From NCBI RefSeq assembly GCF_025370755.1, contig NZ_JAMXFC010000001.1:248001-312000 (forward strand): 64,000 nt of DNA, in the 5' to 3' direction. Of the stretch, positions 15,680 to 24,796 are shown in pieces (position 1 is the stretch's first letter; each line of letters begins with the position of its first letter). The notes below the pieces were generated by a model. The model saw nothing but the letters and a program-made list of their open reading frames with translations, made no database searches and was not told where the DNA came from. A program made the translations under genes and the position numbers. The stretch comes from Laspinema sp. D2d (GTDB lineage Bacteria > Cyanobacteriota > Cyanobacteriia > Cyanobacteriales > Laspinemataceae).

Positions 15680-17335
15680 TTATAAAATTCGGGAATGTTT
15701 CGAGACTAAATCAGCCGCAGATTGTAAGGCATCGCGGCGACTTTCTATGAGGTGAACGCAGGAAAATCGCTCCAGATTGAGTTTACCGAGACGTCGCCGG
15801 GGCTGTCCGGGAGAGACGACAACAAACACTTGGCGATCGCATTGTTCGGAATCTATCAGCATGGTTTCAATTGCTAAAGCTGCGGTTACTCCCATCGTGG
15901 GGACTTCGCTCAAATCCAAGACTAAAGCCTGATAATTTTTGAGAATGCTAATCCGTCGGGAAAAGGTTTTAGCCGCGCCGAAACTTAGGGGTCCCCCCAA
16001 TTGAAACAGTAAAATATCCCCTTGGCATTGAGCCAGTAATTCCTTCTCTTCCTCACTTAAGCCCATTGCCAAGGTGGGGTCACTGACTGCCCTCATGCGA
16101 TCGCTCTGAACATCAGTAAACTTCTTAATCGTCAGCAGATTGGCGATAAATACCCCCACCACCACTGCCGTTACTAAATCCACAAACACCGTGAGGACGA
16201 GTACCAACGTCATCAATCCTGTTGCCCGAGGTGAGAGGCGCGGTGCCCGGCGGATAAAGCTCCAATCAATGATATCAACACCCACTTTTAACAGCAGTCC
16301 CGCGAGTACCGCGTGAGGAATCATCGTGGTGATAGGACCCGCCCCCAAGGTAATGATCAGCAACACTCCAGCATGAATAATCCCGGAAAGCGGCGTGCGA
16401 CCCCCTGCCTGAACATTGGTGACGGTCCGCATCGTGGCCCCGGCTCCAGGTAATCCGCCAAAGAGTCCGCAGAAACAGTTGCCAATCCCTTGTCCAATCA
16501 GTTCTTTATCCGAGTCATGATGAATTTGGCTAATGTTGTCCGCGACAAGGGAAGTGAGAAGGGAGTCAATGGAACCCAGAATTCCCAGGATTAACCCATA
16601 GCGCATCATTGTCCTGAATTCGCTCACCGTAAAGAGGGGCATTTGTAAGTGGGGTAATCCAGTCGGAATCACTCCGATGCGAGGGACATCGCCATTGCTG
16701 ATCAACAGGACCGAAACTCCGGTTCCGATCACCAATGCCAGCAGGGGGGCCGGAACAATTCGGTTCAGGCGCGGGGGGGCCAGGGTGACGATCGCCAAGG
16801 TTAGGACTCCTAACCCTAAAGCGTAGAAATTCGGCTGCATCAGATAGCTGGGCAGTTGTTGCAGAATTCCCCACACACTACCCCCGCCTTTATAGCCCAG
16901 CAGAGGCGGCAGTTGCAGCAAAATCACAATCACCCCAATCCCAGACATAAATCCAGAAATGACCGTGTAAGACATCAGGGTGAGGTACTGTCCCAGTTTC
17001 AAGAACCCGAACAGAATTTGAAACAGTCCCCCGATGATGACGACGGTAAATGCCATTGCTAACCCCGTATCCGGGTTACGTCCCACCAGGGAGGCAATGA
17101 CAGTCGTGATAATCACCGTCATCGGACCCGTGGGGCCCGAAACTTGGGCCGGTGTCCCCCCAAAGAGGGCGGCAAAGAAACCGAGGATAATTGCGCCATA
17201 GAGTCCCGCAATGGCCCCCGCACCAGAGGCGACTCCAAAGGCTAAGGCGAGGGGTAGGGCAACGATCGCGGCGGTAATACCACCAAATAGGTCTCCCCGT
17301 AGATTCTCAATCCCAATCTTATTTACTAACTGCAT
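15680..17335 (-). CDS. bicA: SulP-family bicarbonate transporter, BicA-type
   Basis: A 551-residue inner-membrane transporter with about 10-14 hydrophobic segments followed by a cytoplasmic STAS domain. The N terminus (LRGDLFGGITAAIVALPLAL, then AFGVASGAGA and ALFGGTPAQVSGPTGPMTV) closely follows cyanobacterial BicA, the Na+-dependent, low-affinity high-flux HCO3- importer of the carbon-concentrating mechanism. The STAS part includes LVLDLSEVPTMGVTAALAIE near 475. Other SulP proteins move sulfate, so substrate assignment rests on similarity to BicA. No CO2-response regulator gene is adjacent. Confidence 0.85.
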   Translation of the reverse strand: MQLVNKIGIENLRGDLFGGITAAIVALPLALAFGVASGAGAIAGLYGAIILGFFAALFGGTPAQVSGPTGPMTVIITTVIASLVGRNPDTGLAMAFTVVIIGGLFQILFGFLKLGQYLTLMSYTVISGFMSGIGVIVILLQLPPLLGYKGGGSVWGILQQLPSYLMQPNFYALGLGVLTLAIVTLAPPRLNRIVPAPLLALVIGTGVSVLLISNGDVPRIGVIPTGLPHLQMPLFTVSEFRTMMRYGLILGILGSIDSLLTSLVADNISQIHHDSDKELIGQGIGNCFCGLFGGLPGAGATMRTVTNVQAGGRTPLSGIIHAGVLLIITLGAGPITTMIPHAVLAGLLLKVGVDIIDWSFIRRAPRLSPRATGLMTLVLVLTVFVDLVTAVVVGVFIANLLTIKKFTDVQSDRMRAVSDPTLAMGLSEEEKELLAQCQGDILLFQLGGPLSFGAAKTFSRRISILKNYQALVLDLSEVPTMGVTAALAIETMLIDSEQCDRQVFVVVSPGQPRRRLGKLNLERFSCVHLIESRRDALQSAADLVSKHSRIL

Positions 17336-17696
17336 CGGTTTGGCAAGAAGGTTGCAAGCGGTTTGTTTGGTTTACGGTTCTATCATTTCCCTGGAATGCT
17401 TGTGTCGTTTACTCTCCTCAATTTTGTCCCCAGGGCGATCGTCCTGAAACCTGATTAATCTAGGTCTTTTAACCCGAGGGAATTTTGTTCTCCCAGTTCA
17501 CTTTATCTGGTTTTTGCTTTTAAAACCGTTCTAAAAATCAAGATTCGTTGATGTTGACTTAACTGGGATTCGCGAGGGCGATCGCATCCTGGGTTCTTTC
17601 CCTCTTCAACACTCTCCTTGTAGATCCTTATAGATTCAGCCTTCGTGCCTCTTTCTGATAAACTGGTTCGTTCACATCGGAGTCTCCATTGCAGCC
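17336..17696. other. Divergent spacer between bicA and sfsA
   Basis: About 360 bases without a gene, containing the promoters of bicA (leftward) and sfsA (rightward). It is AT-rich around 17450-17560 with two HIP1-like sites. No operator can be assigned. Confidence 0.4.
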
Positions 17697-18428
17697 ATGA
17701 GCGAGTTCGTTTACACCTATCCGTCTTTATTTCCCGGTACGTTACTCAAGCGGTATAAACGCTTTCTAGCTGATATCAAACTAGATAGTGGCGAAGAAAT
17801 TACGGCACATTGTGCGAATCCGGGTAAAATGTTGGGCTTATCCGCCCCGGGAAGTCGGGTAATGGTCTCTTTGAGTGCCAATCTCAAGCGCAAGCTGCCC
17901 TATAGTTTGGAATTAGTGGCAGCGGAAGAAAATCCGACTATATGGGTGGGTGTGAATACCAGTTTACCCAATCAAGTCATTAAATTAGCATTGGCAGAGC
18001 ACCTGTTTCCGGGATTGGGTGCGTATGAAACCATCAAACCGGAAGTGGTTTATGGACGCGATCGCAAAAGTCGAGTAGATTTTGTTCTCACCGGCACCGA
18101 AGGAACAACACCGATCTATTTGGAGGTAAAAAATGTCACTTGGGCCCAGGGAGAAAAAGCCTTATTTCCCGATGCCATCACCACCCGAGGTCACAAACAT
18201 TTGTTAGAGTTAGTAGATGTGATAGAGACTCACTCGGCAAGGGCAGTGGCGTTATTTTTTATTAGTCGTGGAGATTGTGAGGTTTTTGGCCCGGGAGATA
18301 CCGCCGATCCGCTCTATGGCAAGTTATTACGAGAAGCAGTTTCCAAGGGATTGGAAATTTTGCCCTGTCGGTTTGAGTTAACTCCAGCAGGAGTCAGATA
18401 TTTGGGGTTAGCTGAGGTAGCGTTTTAG
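17697..18428 (+). CDS. sfsA: DNA/RNA nuclease SfsA
   Basis: A 243-residue protein of the SfsA family: an OB-like N-terminal part (LLKRYKRFLADIKLDSGEEI, then AHCANPGKM) and a C-terminal nuclease part with RVDFVL near 122 and IYLEVKNVT near 140, the acidic and lysine residues of a PD-(D/E)XK-like site. Length equals the family norm. Originally described as a sugar fermentation stimulation protein, it is now regarded as a nuclease. It converges with trmFO across a repeat-filled spacer. Confidence 0.93.
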   Translation: MSEFVYTYPSLFPGTLLKRYKRFLADIKLDSGEEITAHCANPGKMLGLSAPGSRVMVSLSANLKRKLPYSLELVAAEENPTIWVGVNTSLPNQVIKLALAEHLFPGLGAYETIKPEVVYGRDRKSRVDFVLTGTEGTTPIYLEVKNVTWAQGEKALFPDAITTRGHKHLLELVDVIETHSARAVALFFISRGDCEVFGPGDTADPLYGKLLREAVSKGLEILPCRFELTPAGVRYLGLAEVAF

Positions 18429-18504
18429 GATAGGGGAGATAGGGGAGATGGGGGAGATGGGGAGGATGGGGAGGATGGGGAGGATGGGGAGGATAGGGGA
18501 GATA
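18428..18504. repeat. G-rich short tandem repeat after sfsA
   Basis: Units of about ten bases based on GGGGAGGAT / GGGGAGATA are repeated with small variations immediately after the sfsA stop. A similar run lies upstream of the hydrolase at 36440 (36455-36520). Confidence 0.8.
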
Positions 18505-18526
18505 CTTACAAAACTATTAACTGCAT

Positions 18527-18712
18527 CTCCGGTCCCCTCCCCTTGGCAAGGGGAGGGCTAGGGTGGGGTCCGCGTGATGTGGCTTGAGCCACATCACGCA
18601 CTGTTTCCGGCTTAATCACCTGGCTGGTTCAACCTCTTTCTTCTTGACGCGCTTCAGGGCGTCAAGAAGACCCCACCCTAGCCCTCCCCTTGCCAAGGGG
18701 AGGGGACCGGAG
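18527..18712. repeat. MITE-like element with 44-bp perfect terminal inverted repeats
   Basis: Bases 18527-18570 are the exact reverse complement of 18669-18712. The arm itself is partly self-complementary around TTGGCAAGGGGAGGG. Inside are two further perfect hairpins: GCGTGATGTGGC with its complement around TTGA (about 18572-18599) and CTTCTTGACGC/GCGTCAAGAAG (about 18640-18669). No open frame of note. The element sits between converging genes, where it could also terminate transcription. Confidence 0.85.
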
Positions 18713-18776
18713 GTGAGCGTTAATATGAGAAAAATCCCCCTGAGCGTAAAAAAGCTCCTCCCCATAGGACTAAGGA

Positions 18777-20123
18777 TTATGGAGTCAGGGCAGGGATTTT
18801 CACATCTAAACGGGTGCGCCAACTTACTAAGTGAGATAAGGAGCGATCGCGATATTTGCCGTAGCGTTCCGGTTTACTCTTGATTTTTTGCGGAAACGGC
18901 GGCAAAATTCCGAAGTTGGGCGGCATGGGTTGGAAGTGTTTAGGAGACGCGGAACTGATAAAGGAAAACAAGGCCCCCATCATGGTTGTATAAGGTAGCC
19001 ACACGGGTTTTAATCCTAGTGCTACGCGCGCCGCATTGGTTCCCGCTAACCAGCCTCCAGCAGTGGCAGCGGTATAGCCTTCGGTGCCGGTGAGTTGTCC
19101 TGCCGCTAGGAGGGTCGATCGCGTTTTAAATTGTAAGGTGCGGTCTAACAATTGGGGGGAATTAATAAAAGTATTCCGGTGCATCACTCCCATGCGGACA
19201 AATTCGGCATTTTCCAAGCCTGGAATTAACTGAAAAACTCGCTTTTGTTCTCCCCAGCGTAAATTAGTTTGAAATCCGACCATGTTCCAAAGTTGTCCGG
19301 CTTTGTCTTCTTGGCGCAATTGCACCACGGCATAAGGCCGATTTTCGCAGCGGGGGTCACTTAATCCCACGGGTTTTACGGGACCGTAGCGCATGGTATC
19401 TTCTCCCCGTTTTGCCATTTCTTCAATGGGTAAACAGGCTTCAAAAAACTTGGAAGTTTCTCGGTCAAAGTCTTTTAATTCTGCTTGTTCGGCTTTGCAC
19501 AATTCCTGCCAAAAATGCAGGTATTGTTCTTTGTTCATAGGACAATTGATATAGTCAGCGTCCCCTTTGTCATACCGGGAGGCGCGGAAGGCGATATCTA
19601 AATTGATGGAGTCGCCAACAACGATGGGACTGGCGGCATCAAAAAAGCTCATGTATTCCATGCCGGTGAAGCGCTGTAAGTCGGCGGCGAGGGCGGGGGT
19701 GGTGAGGGGTCCGGTGGTGAGGACGACGATGCCATCTTGGGGAATCGCCGGGGCTTCTTCGCGACGGAGGTCGATTAAGGGATGATTGGCAAGGGTTTCG
19801 GTAAGTTCATGGCTGAAGACGCCGCGATCGACGGCGAGGGCACCACCGGCAGGGACTTGATGGCGATCGGCGGTGCCGATGACGAGGGACCCGAGTTGGC
19901 GTAGTTCTTCATGAAGTAATCCGGCTGCCCGATCGCTGGCTTTGGCCCCAAAGGAGTTGCTGCATACCAGTTCTGCAAATTCCCCGGTATGATGGGCGGG
20001 GGTCATTTGCACGGGTCGCATTTCATAGAGGACGACGGGGACCCCAGCGCGGGCGATTTGCCACGCGGCTTCAGTGCCTGCAAGTCCGGCACCAATGACT
20101 GTAACGGGTTGTTGGTCGTTCAT
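18777..20123 (-). CDS. trmFO: Methylenetetrahydrofolate-tRNA-(uracil-5-)-methyltransferase
   Basis: A 448-residue FAD/folate-dependent enzyme that makes 5-methyluridine 54 in the tRNA T loop. The N terminus [17 protein letters not shown] is the dinucleotide-binding fold, followed by [12 protein letters not shown] and the [10 protein letters not shown] segment typical of TrmFO; the C-terminal [20 protein letters not shown] is also diagnostic. The start at ATG 20123 begins six residues before the FAD fold; a longer frame to 20168 has no support. Confidence 0.95.
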   Translation of the reverse strand: MNDQQPVTVIGAGLAGTEAAWQIARAGVPVVLYEMRPVQMTPAHHTGEFAELVCSNSFGAKASDRAAGLLHEELRQLGSLVIGTADRHQVPAGGALAVDRGVFSHELTETLANHPLIDLRREEAPAIPQDGIVVLTTGPLTTPALAADLQRFTGMEYMSFFDAASPIVVGDSINLDIAFRASRYDKGDADYINCPMNKEQYLHFWQELCKAEQAELKDFDRETSKFFEACLPIEEMAKRGEDTMRYGPVKPVGLSDPRCENRPYAVVQLRQEDKAGQLWNMVGFQTNLRWGEQKRVFQLIPGLENAEFVRMGVMHRNTFINSPQLLDRTLQFKTRSTLLAAGQLTGTEGYTAATAGGWLAGTNAARVALGLKPVWLPYTTMMGALFSFISSASPKHFQPMPPNFGILPPFPQKIKSKPERYGKYRDRSLSHLVSWRTRLDVKIPALTP

Positions 20124-20199
20124 AAACACGCTGAGAACTCCTGAGATTGGGCAATAGGGCGATCGCACCCCTGAACAAGGGGAAATGAGGCTAGGCGCT

Positions 20200-21690
20200 T
20201 CAAATTATATTTAACCACTGGGTGATCAGTCGGGGTGCGGGTAAGACGATCGCTAATAACAGGGCGATCGCTAGTAACCCCCAGATATCTCGGCGATTAT
20301 CCAGTTCGCTAACATCATTCAGGGCCGGGGAATCCACAATCGGCATGAAGAATAACAGAATCGCCCAAATAATCCATCCGCGTTGCACCAACGAGAGTCC
20401 GAGGAAGGCAAACCGGGTAATTTGGCTAATTTGGGCGGCTTTCACCTGCCCAAACATGGCATGAATGATATGTCCCCCATCCAATTGACCCACGGGAATC
20501 AGGTTTAAGGCAGTGGCGATTAACCCAATGTATCCGGCAACGGCAACGGGATGTAAGTGAATGGCACTGGTGAGGGTGAGTTGTGATCCCAGGGTGAGTT
20601 TACTCAACAGGGTAAGAATGAGGGAACTTTTGGGGTCAAGGGCAGTGATTTGGAACATTCCGGCGTTCTCTGGCATGGGGACCACGGTGGAATGAACCAA
20701 TCCCCAGCATAGGAGGGGTAGGGTGACGACGAATCCAGCCAGGGGACCGGCGATGCTGATATCAAATAAGACTTTTCGATTCGGCATGGGCGATCGAATT
20801 TGGATGAACGCCCCGAAGGTTCCTAACAAAAAGGGGAAGGGAATAAAATAAGGCAGGGTTGTCTTGATTTTATAAAAAACTGCGGTCAAGTAGTGACCCG
20901 ATTCGTGAATGCCGAGAATAACCATCAGGGCGACGGCGTAGGGTAGCCCCTGGAACAATATACTCGGATTGGATTGGACTTGATCCAGAGAAAACCCAGC
21001 CAGTTCCGTCCCGAACAAGCTGGTGGTAAACAGGGTAATCGCGGCTAGGGATAGGGCGATTAGAGGTTTATTTAAGTCCTCGGGAGATGGGGTTTGTCCG
21101 GGATTGGGAACGAGGATAAAAAAGGGTTGACCTTTTAAATCTTCCTGAAAAATAATTAAGAAGCGATCGCCGAATTTATCTTCTATTTTGGCCCGAATTT
21201 TGTGATAGGCGGACTCCGGGGGCGATCGCAACTGACCCCGACAAATCACCGCTTGCGGACGGTAATCAATCTGATGCAAGGCATAAACCGTCCAATCAAA
21301 GCATTCCCGCAGTTGCTGTTCTTCTCCATCATTCAGCGCCCGTAATTCCTGGGCACTGGCGGGAGGGCGTAGGCGAGATACCGCTTTGATTCCGGCAGAT
21401 TCTGGGGCGGGCTCACCCGGTGAATCCTGTTCTAAGGGAGGGGGAAGATCCCGGCGACCCCAGAAAAACAGGATCCAGTAAATCAGGGGCGATACCACAA
21501 AGGAACCGAGAGCAACTTCAGTGGGTAAGGGAGTGCGATCGCCATGAATGATTAACCAAGTCATCCACAGGAATGCAGGGGCCATTAATGCCAACCATAA
21601 CACCCAAACCGGAGTGCGCGTCAGGTGTGCCACACGCTGCCGCAGAATAATGTATGTAATGAATCCTAGAAGCAGAAACCAGAGAATCAT
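20200..21690 (-). CDS. Site-2 protease family (M50) membrane metalloprotease
   Basis: A 496-residue membrane protein of the cyanobacterial/plastid EGY type. The zinc site is HESGH near residue 295 and the second motif is [12 protein letters not shown] near 410. There are two to three hydrophobic segments at the N terminus, a soluble insert (about 100-210) and a membrane core. Such proteases cleave membrane-bound regulators or participate in thylakoid and stress signalling; the substrate here is unknown. The ATG at 21690 is separated by only three bases from the ATG of the divergent gene at 21694; a TTG at 21705 is a weaker alternative that would overlap it. Confidence 0.9.
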   Translation of the reverse strand: MILWFLLLGFITYIILRQRVAHLTRTPVWVLWLALMAPAFLWMTWLIIHGDRTPLPTEVALGSFVVSPLIYWILFFWGRRDLPPPLEQDSPGEPAPESAGIKAVSRLRPPASAQELRALNDGEEQQLRECFDWTVYALHQIDYRPQAVICRGQLRSPPESAYHKIRAKIEDKFGDRFLIIFQEDLKGQPFFILVPNPGQTPSPEDLNKPLIALSLAAITLFTTSLFGTELAGFSLDQVQSNPSILFQGLPYAVALMVILGIHESGHYLTAVFYKIKTTLPYFIPFPFLLGTFGAFIQIRSPMPNRKVLFDISIAGPLAGFVVTLPLLCWGLVHSTVVPMPENAGMFQITALDPKSSLILTLLSKLTLGSQLTLTSAIHLHPVAVAGYIGLIATALNLIPVGQLDGGHIIHAMFGQVKAAQISQITRFAFLGLSLVQRGWIIWAILLFFMPIVDSPALNDVSELDNRRDIWGLLAIALLLAIVLPAPRLITQWLNII

Positions 21691-21693
21691 GCT

Positions 21694-22350
21694 ATGCCCA
21701 AACAACCACGGGCTGTCTTTGATAATATTTTTGCCTTTTCTCCCAATCGAGAGACCCTAGGCGCGACAGCTTATCTTATTGTAGAAAACAACGCCAATAT
21801 CCTGGTAGATTGTCCCCCCTGGGATGAATCGACAGCGGAATTCCTGACTCAGCAAGGCGGCGTGCAGTGGCTATTTTTGAGCCATCGGGGGGGGATTTCC
21901 AAAGTCAAGGAAATTCAAAAAGCAACGGGCTGTCAAGTAGTGATTCAAGAATGGGAAGCCTATTTACTGCCCGAATTGACCCTACAGACGTTTGAGAAAG
22001 ATTGTAACCTGAGTCCCCATTGTCAGGGAATTTGGACGCCCGGTCATTCACCAGGGTCCTCCTGTTTATATTATGGGGGTCATGGTGGGGTCCTATTTGT
22101 GGGGCGGCATTTACTACCAAACGCGCAGGGAGAACCCATACCCTTGCGAACCTCTAAAACGTTTCACTGGACTCGCCAAATTCAGTCCCTTAAAGCGCTG
22201 CAAGAGCGATTTACACCCGATAGCTTGCACTATATCTGTCCCGGGGCAAGTACGGGCTTTTTACGCGGGAAACGGGTGATTGACGCCGCCTATGAGCATC
22301 TTGCCGCGATCGATGTTCAGGGGTTGCGGGAGTTGGAACCTATTCTATAA
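21694..22350 (+). CDS. Metallo-beta-lactamase-fold protein with degenerate metal site
   Basis: A 218-residue protein with the MBL fold order of motifs, but most metal ligands are absent. The HxHxDH position reads FLSHRGGIS (only the first His), the middle motif WTPGHSPGSS keeps its His, the usual GD position reads LFVGRHLL, and the last His position reads YICPGAS. It is therefore unlikely to be a normal binuclear hydrolase. The family is recognisable in cyanobacteria, function unknown. Its start lies three bases from that of the divergent protease, and a stem-loop follows the stop. Confidence 0.78.
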   Translation: MPKQPRAVFDNIFAFSPNRETLGATAYLIVENNANILVDCPPWDESTAEFLTQQGGVQWLFLSHRGGISKVKEIQKATGCQVVIQEWEAYLLPELTLQTFEKDCNLSPHCQGIWTPGHSPGSSCLYYGGHGGVLFVGRHLLPNAQGEPIPLRTSKTFHWTRQIQSLKALQERFTPDSLHYICPGASTGFLRGKRVIDAAYEHLAAIDVQGLRELEPIL

Positions 22351-22353
22351 CCT

Positions 22354-22386
22354 TTCTCGTGTCATGGCTCCACCGTGACACGAGAA
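22354..22386 (+). terminator. Stem-loop after the MBL-fold gene
   Basis: A perfect 11-bp stem (TTCTCGTGTCA / TGACACGAGAA) with an 11-base loop starting three bases after the stop. There is no long T run, so termination is probable but not certain. Confidence 0.6.
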
Positions 22387-22468
22387 TAGGCAGGAAATAG
22401 GAGTGGTCCACAATTCTTGCTAAAATGCAAGCCAATAGTGCGTGTCCTTGAATTGTTGGTAATAAATC

Positions 22469-22933
22469 ATGTCCGTTGCAACTCCTTACTCGAACGCGCC
22501 TGATGTCTCAACCGAAGATTATTTAGTCGTTGGTTTGGCAACTTGTTTTCTCAAAGAAGATGGGGAAGTCCATCAGGTCAAAATTGTAGAACCGATCCCT
22601 TCTGCCGCTTTAGAAGCGATTCTTAAGGGAATTCCGACCTCTTATGAAATGGCTTGTGCCACTACTCTGGGTGCAGTGTTGGAGGGGGATCAACCGAAAC
22701 TGTTGGCCGAGTTTCCCGCTGATGCTCAATTCTGTGATGATTTTATAGAACGGGCGATTTCGACAGTTCGTACCTATCAACATCGTCCTCAAGCTTGCGA
22801 GGCGATCGCCCTGGGGGCAACTTATCGCGATTTGAACTATTCAGTCGATCGCAAGCGGGTTCTGAATTCCGATAACATTGTTCGCACTGAAGATAACGTT
22901 AAGCAACACGAGTACACTCATAAGGTTTTGTAA
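22469..22933 (+). CDS. Conserved cyanobacterial hypothetical protein
   Basis: A 154-residue soluble protein without signal peptide or membrane helix. The opening ATPYSNAPDVSTEDYLVVGL and the ending VRTEDNVKQHEYTHKVL look like strongly conserved ends of a cyanobacterium-specific family; the middle is helical and acidic. I do not know a function. It has its own upstream spacer and is followed by a strong terminator at 23001, so it is probably monocistronic. Confidence 0.72.
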   Translation: MSVATPYSNAPDVSTEDYLVVGLATCFLKEDGEVHQVKIVEPIPSAALEAILKGIPTSYEMACATTLGAVLEGDQPKLLAEFPADAQFCDDFIERAISTVRTYQHRPQACEAIALGATYRDLNYSVDRKRVLNSDNIVRTEDNVKQHEYTHKVL

Positions 22934-23000
22934 ATTGTCAGACTTGACGTAGGGAGAGTGCGGCTTTAAACCGATGACTTTCCCTAACCGGATACCTATC

Positions 23001-23053
23001 AAAAATGAGGGATGAATCATTGTTTTATGAGTGATAGTTCATTCCTCATTTTT
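23001..23053 (+). terminator. Strong hairpin terminator
   Basis: A 16-bp stem (AAAAATGAGGGATGAA with TTCATTCCTCATTTTT, one G-T pair) ending in a T run, 67 bases after the stop of the gene at 22469. By symmetry it could act in both directions. Confidence 0.85.
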
Positions 23054-23109
23054 ATGCTCCATTTGGTTGAGGTCATTAGCGCGATCGCATTAGGGAAACC
23101 CTTTTAACC

Positions 23110-23868
23110 ATGAGTGAAAATCAACCCCTCTCTTTAGGAAAAGAAAATTATCAAAACTTTGCGGAACGGTATGCGGCAGCGATTGAAACTAAACCTCATA
23201 ATGCCTATTATGAACGTCCCGCCACCCTGTCTTTATTGCCCAATAATGTACAAGGATTGCGCGTCTTAGATGCGGGATGCGGTCCGGGAATTTACACCCA
23301 ATGGTTACTCGATCTCGGTGCAGAGGTAGTCGCCTGTGATGTCACACCGAAAATGGTGGAAATAACTCGGCAACGGGTGGGAAATTCGGCTGAAGTGTAT
23401 TGTGCCGATTTGGAGCAGCCTCTAACTTTTGCAGGCGATCGCAGCTTTGATTTAGTAGTTTGTCCCTTAGTGTTAGACTATCTTTTAGACTGGTATCCTG
23501 TATTTTGTGAGTTCTTTCGGGTCCTCAAGTCCGACGGAATTTTAGTCTTTTCTTGTGGTCATCCCACCGCAGATTTTATATATAGTCAAAGCCAAAATGT
23601 CACCTCAGCAGATTACTTCAAAATTGAAGATTTTGTCATGGAATGGCGCTTGTTTGGTAAACCTTACCCGATTATTAAATCCTATCGACGACCGTTACAA
23701 GCAATTTTAAATCCCTTAATTCAGGCGGGATTTTGTTTGGATAGAATTCTGGAACCCCAGCCGACAGAATCTTTTAAAATAGCGGATGCTGAGGGATACG
23801 AACATTTGATGCGATCGCCGGGTTTTATCTGTGTTCGTTCCCATAAACCGGGACAGGTTGTGGGTTAA
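23110..23868 (+). CDS. Class I SAM-dependent methyltransferase
   Basis: A 252-residue methyltransferase of the Methyltransf_11 type. Motif I is VLDAGCGPGIYTQWLLDLGA near residue 53, the acidic ribose-binding residue is in VACDVTPKMV near 78, and later motifs are YCADLEQPL near 100 and FDLVVCPLVLDYL near 117. Substrate unknown. The start at ATG 23110 follows the terminator of the preceding gene. A membrane-protein gene follows on the same strand after 80 bases. Confidence 0.85.
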   Translation: MSENQPLSLGKENYQNFAERYAAAIETKPHNAYYERPATLSLLPNNVQGLRVLDAGCGPGIYTQWLLDLGAEVVACDVTPKMVEITRQRVGNSAEVYCADLEQPLTFAGDRSFDLVVCPLVLDYLLDWYPVFCEFFRVLKSDGILVFSCGHPTADFIYSQSQNVTSADYFKIEDFVMEWRLFGKPYPIIKSYRRPLQAILNPLIQAGFCLDRILEPQPTESFKIADAEGYEHLMRSPGFICVRSHKPGQVVG

Positions 23869-23948
23869 AAATCGGCGAATCGCTTGGAAATTTGCCAGAA
23901 ATCTCATAAACTCAGAATTAGGTGATGCTGGATTGACTAGAGGGACAA

Positions 23949-24386
23949 ATGGAACTGATGACGGAACGGATTGAATCAATTAAGGCGGGGGCGATCGCAG
24001 GATTTTCCGTAGCAGTCGCCTTCGGGGTGACGAGTTTGGGGAATCAGTTGATGTTATCTCCTGGGGTTGAGAGTTGGGCGATTTTCCCAGAATGGCAGCG
24101 GTTATGGTTGAGTGCAGTAAGTGCGGGGGTAGCAGGTTTTTTGTTTGGAGTGACTTACCGTTATATTATCCGGGATGATGTTAATCCTCACCTCAAATCT
24201 GGGGCGGTATTTGCATTCGGATTAGTACGGGGATTGGCTCAAGTTGAAGTGGGATTAAGCAATCCGAATAGTGTGTTTCCAGTGGCAGTGATGGCGACTG
24301 AAAGTATTTTAATGTTTGCAGTAGCCAGAGTTCTATTAGATGCTGCGATCGCCCGTCATTGGGTTAAGCCTTTTTCTAATTTTTGA
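23949..24386 (+). CDS. Small conserved membrane protein
   Basis: A 145-residue protein with about four hydrophobic segments (roughly 14-30, 52-72, 85-98, 105-128) and little else, so an integral membrane protein. An alternative start is the ATG at 23958. I recognise no family with a known function. It may be co-transcribed with the methyltransferase 80 bases upstream. Confidence 0.65.
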   Translation: MELMTERIESIKAGAIAGFSVAVAFGVTSLGNQLMLSPGVESWAIFPEWQRLWLSAVSAGVAGFLFGVTYRYIIRDDVNPHLKSGAVFAFGLVRGLAQVEVGLSNPNSVFPVAVMATESILMFAVARVLLDAAIARHWVKPFSNF

Positions 24387-24796
24387 ATCCTCCTCTTCAA
24401 GGTGGAGGGGATGGGATAAGAGATATAATATAGCAGTTTTTGAGCTAATCCAATTATAAAAGCTCCCCCTAAGTCCCCTTTTCAAGGGGGATTTAGACCC
24501 CCAAAATGTACTTTAATAGTTTGAAAAACACTATGAACTAGGTCAGAGCATCCCAGTTAAGAACCAAGCAGAAATACTTAGGTAAAAGTCTTTATTAAGA
24601 TAAGCGCAGCGTAAAAGAGTCATTCAAGCTTCAAGCCATATACAGACGAACTAGGCCGTTGAAGGCCCCTAGTTAATTATCTCACAGAACTTTTCACTGT
24701 CCAGTAGATTGACAGAAGAGGGCTATACCAGCAGCAACCTACTACACCCTTATGGGTGAAGAGCAAAAACCTTAAGCCATAAGGGTGCGGTTTGAG
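24387..24796. other. Spacer with a candidate structured RNA or degenerate mobile element
   Basis: About 410 bases without a gene. At 24458-24502 is a CCCCCTAAGTCCCC...AAGGGGGATTTAGACCCCC repeat of a type common in cyanobacterial spacers. From 24531 to 24795 there are two strong hairpins: AACTAGGCC(GTTGAA)GGCCCCTAGTT near 24648-24673 and an 11-bp perfect stem CACCCTTATGG/CCATAAGGGTG at 24745-24787 with a 21-base loop. The last hairpin lies ten bases from the stop of the minus-strand kinase at 24797 and could also terminate it. Confidence 0.5.

Noticed and set aside
18428-18504. Possible CRISPR-like short repeat array
   Set aside because: Units are about ten bases and contiguous without spacers; it is a simple G-rich tandem repeat.
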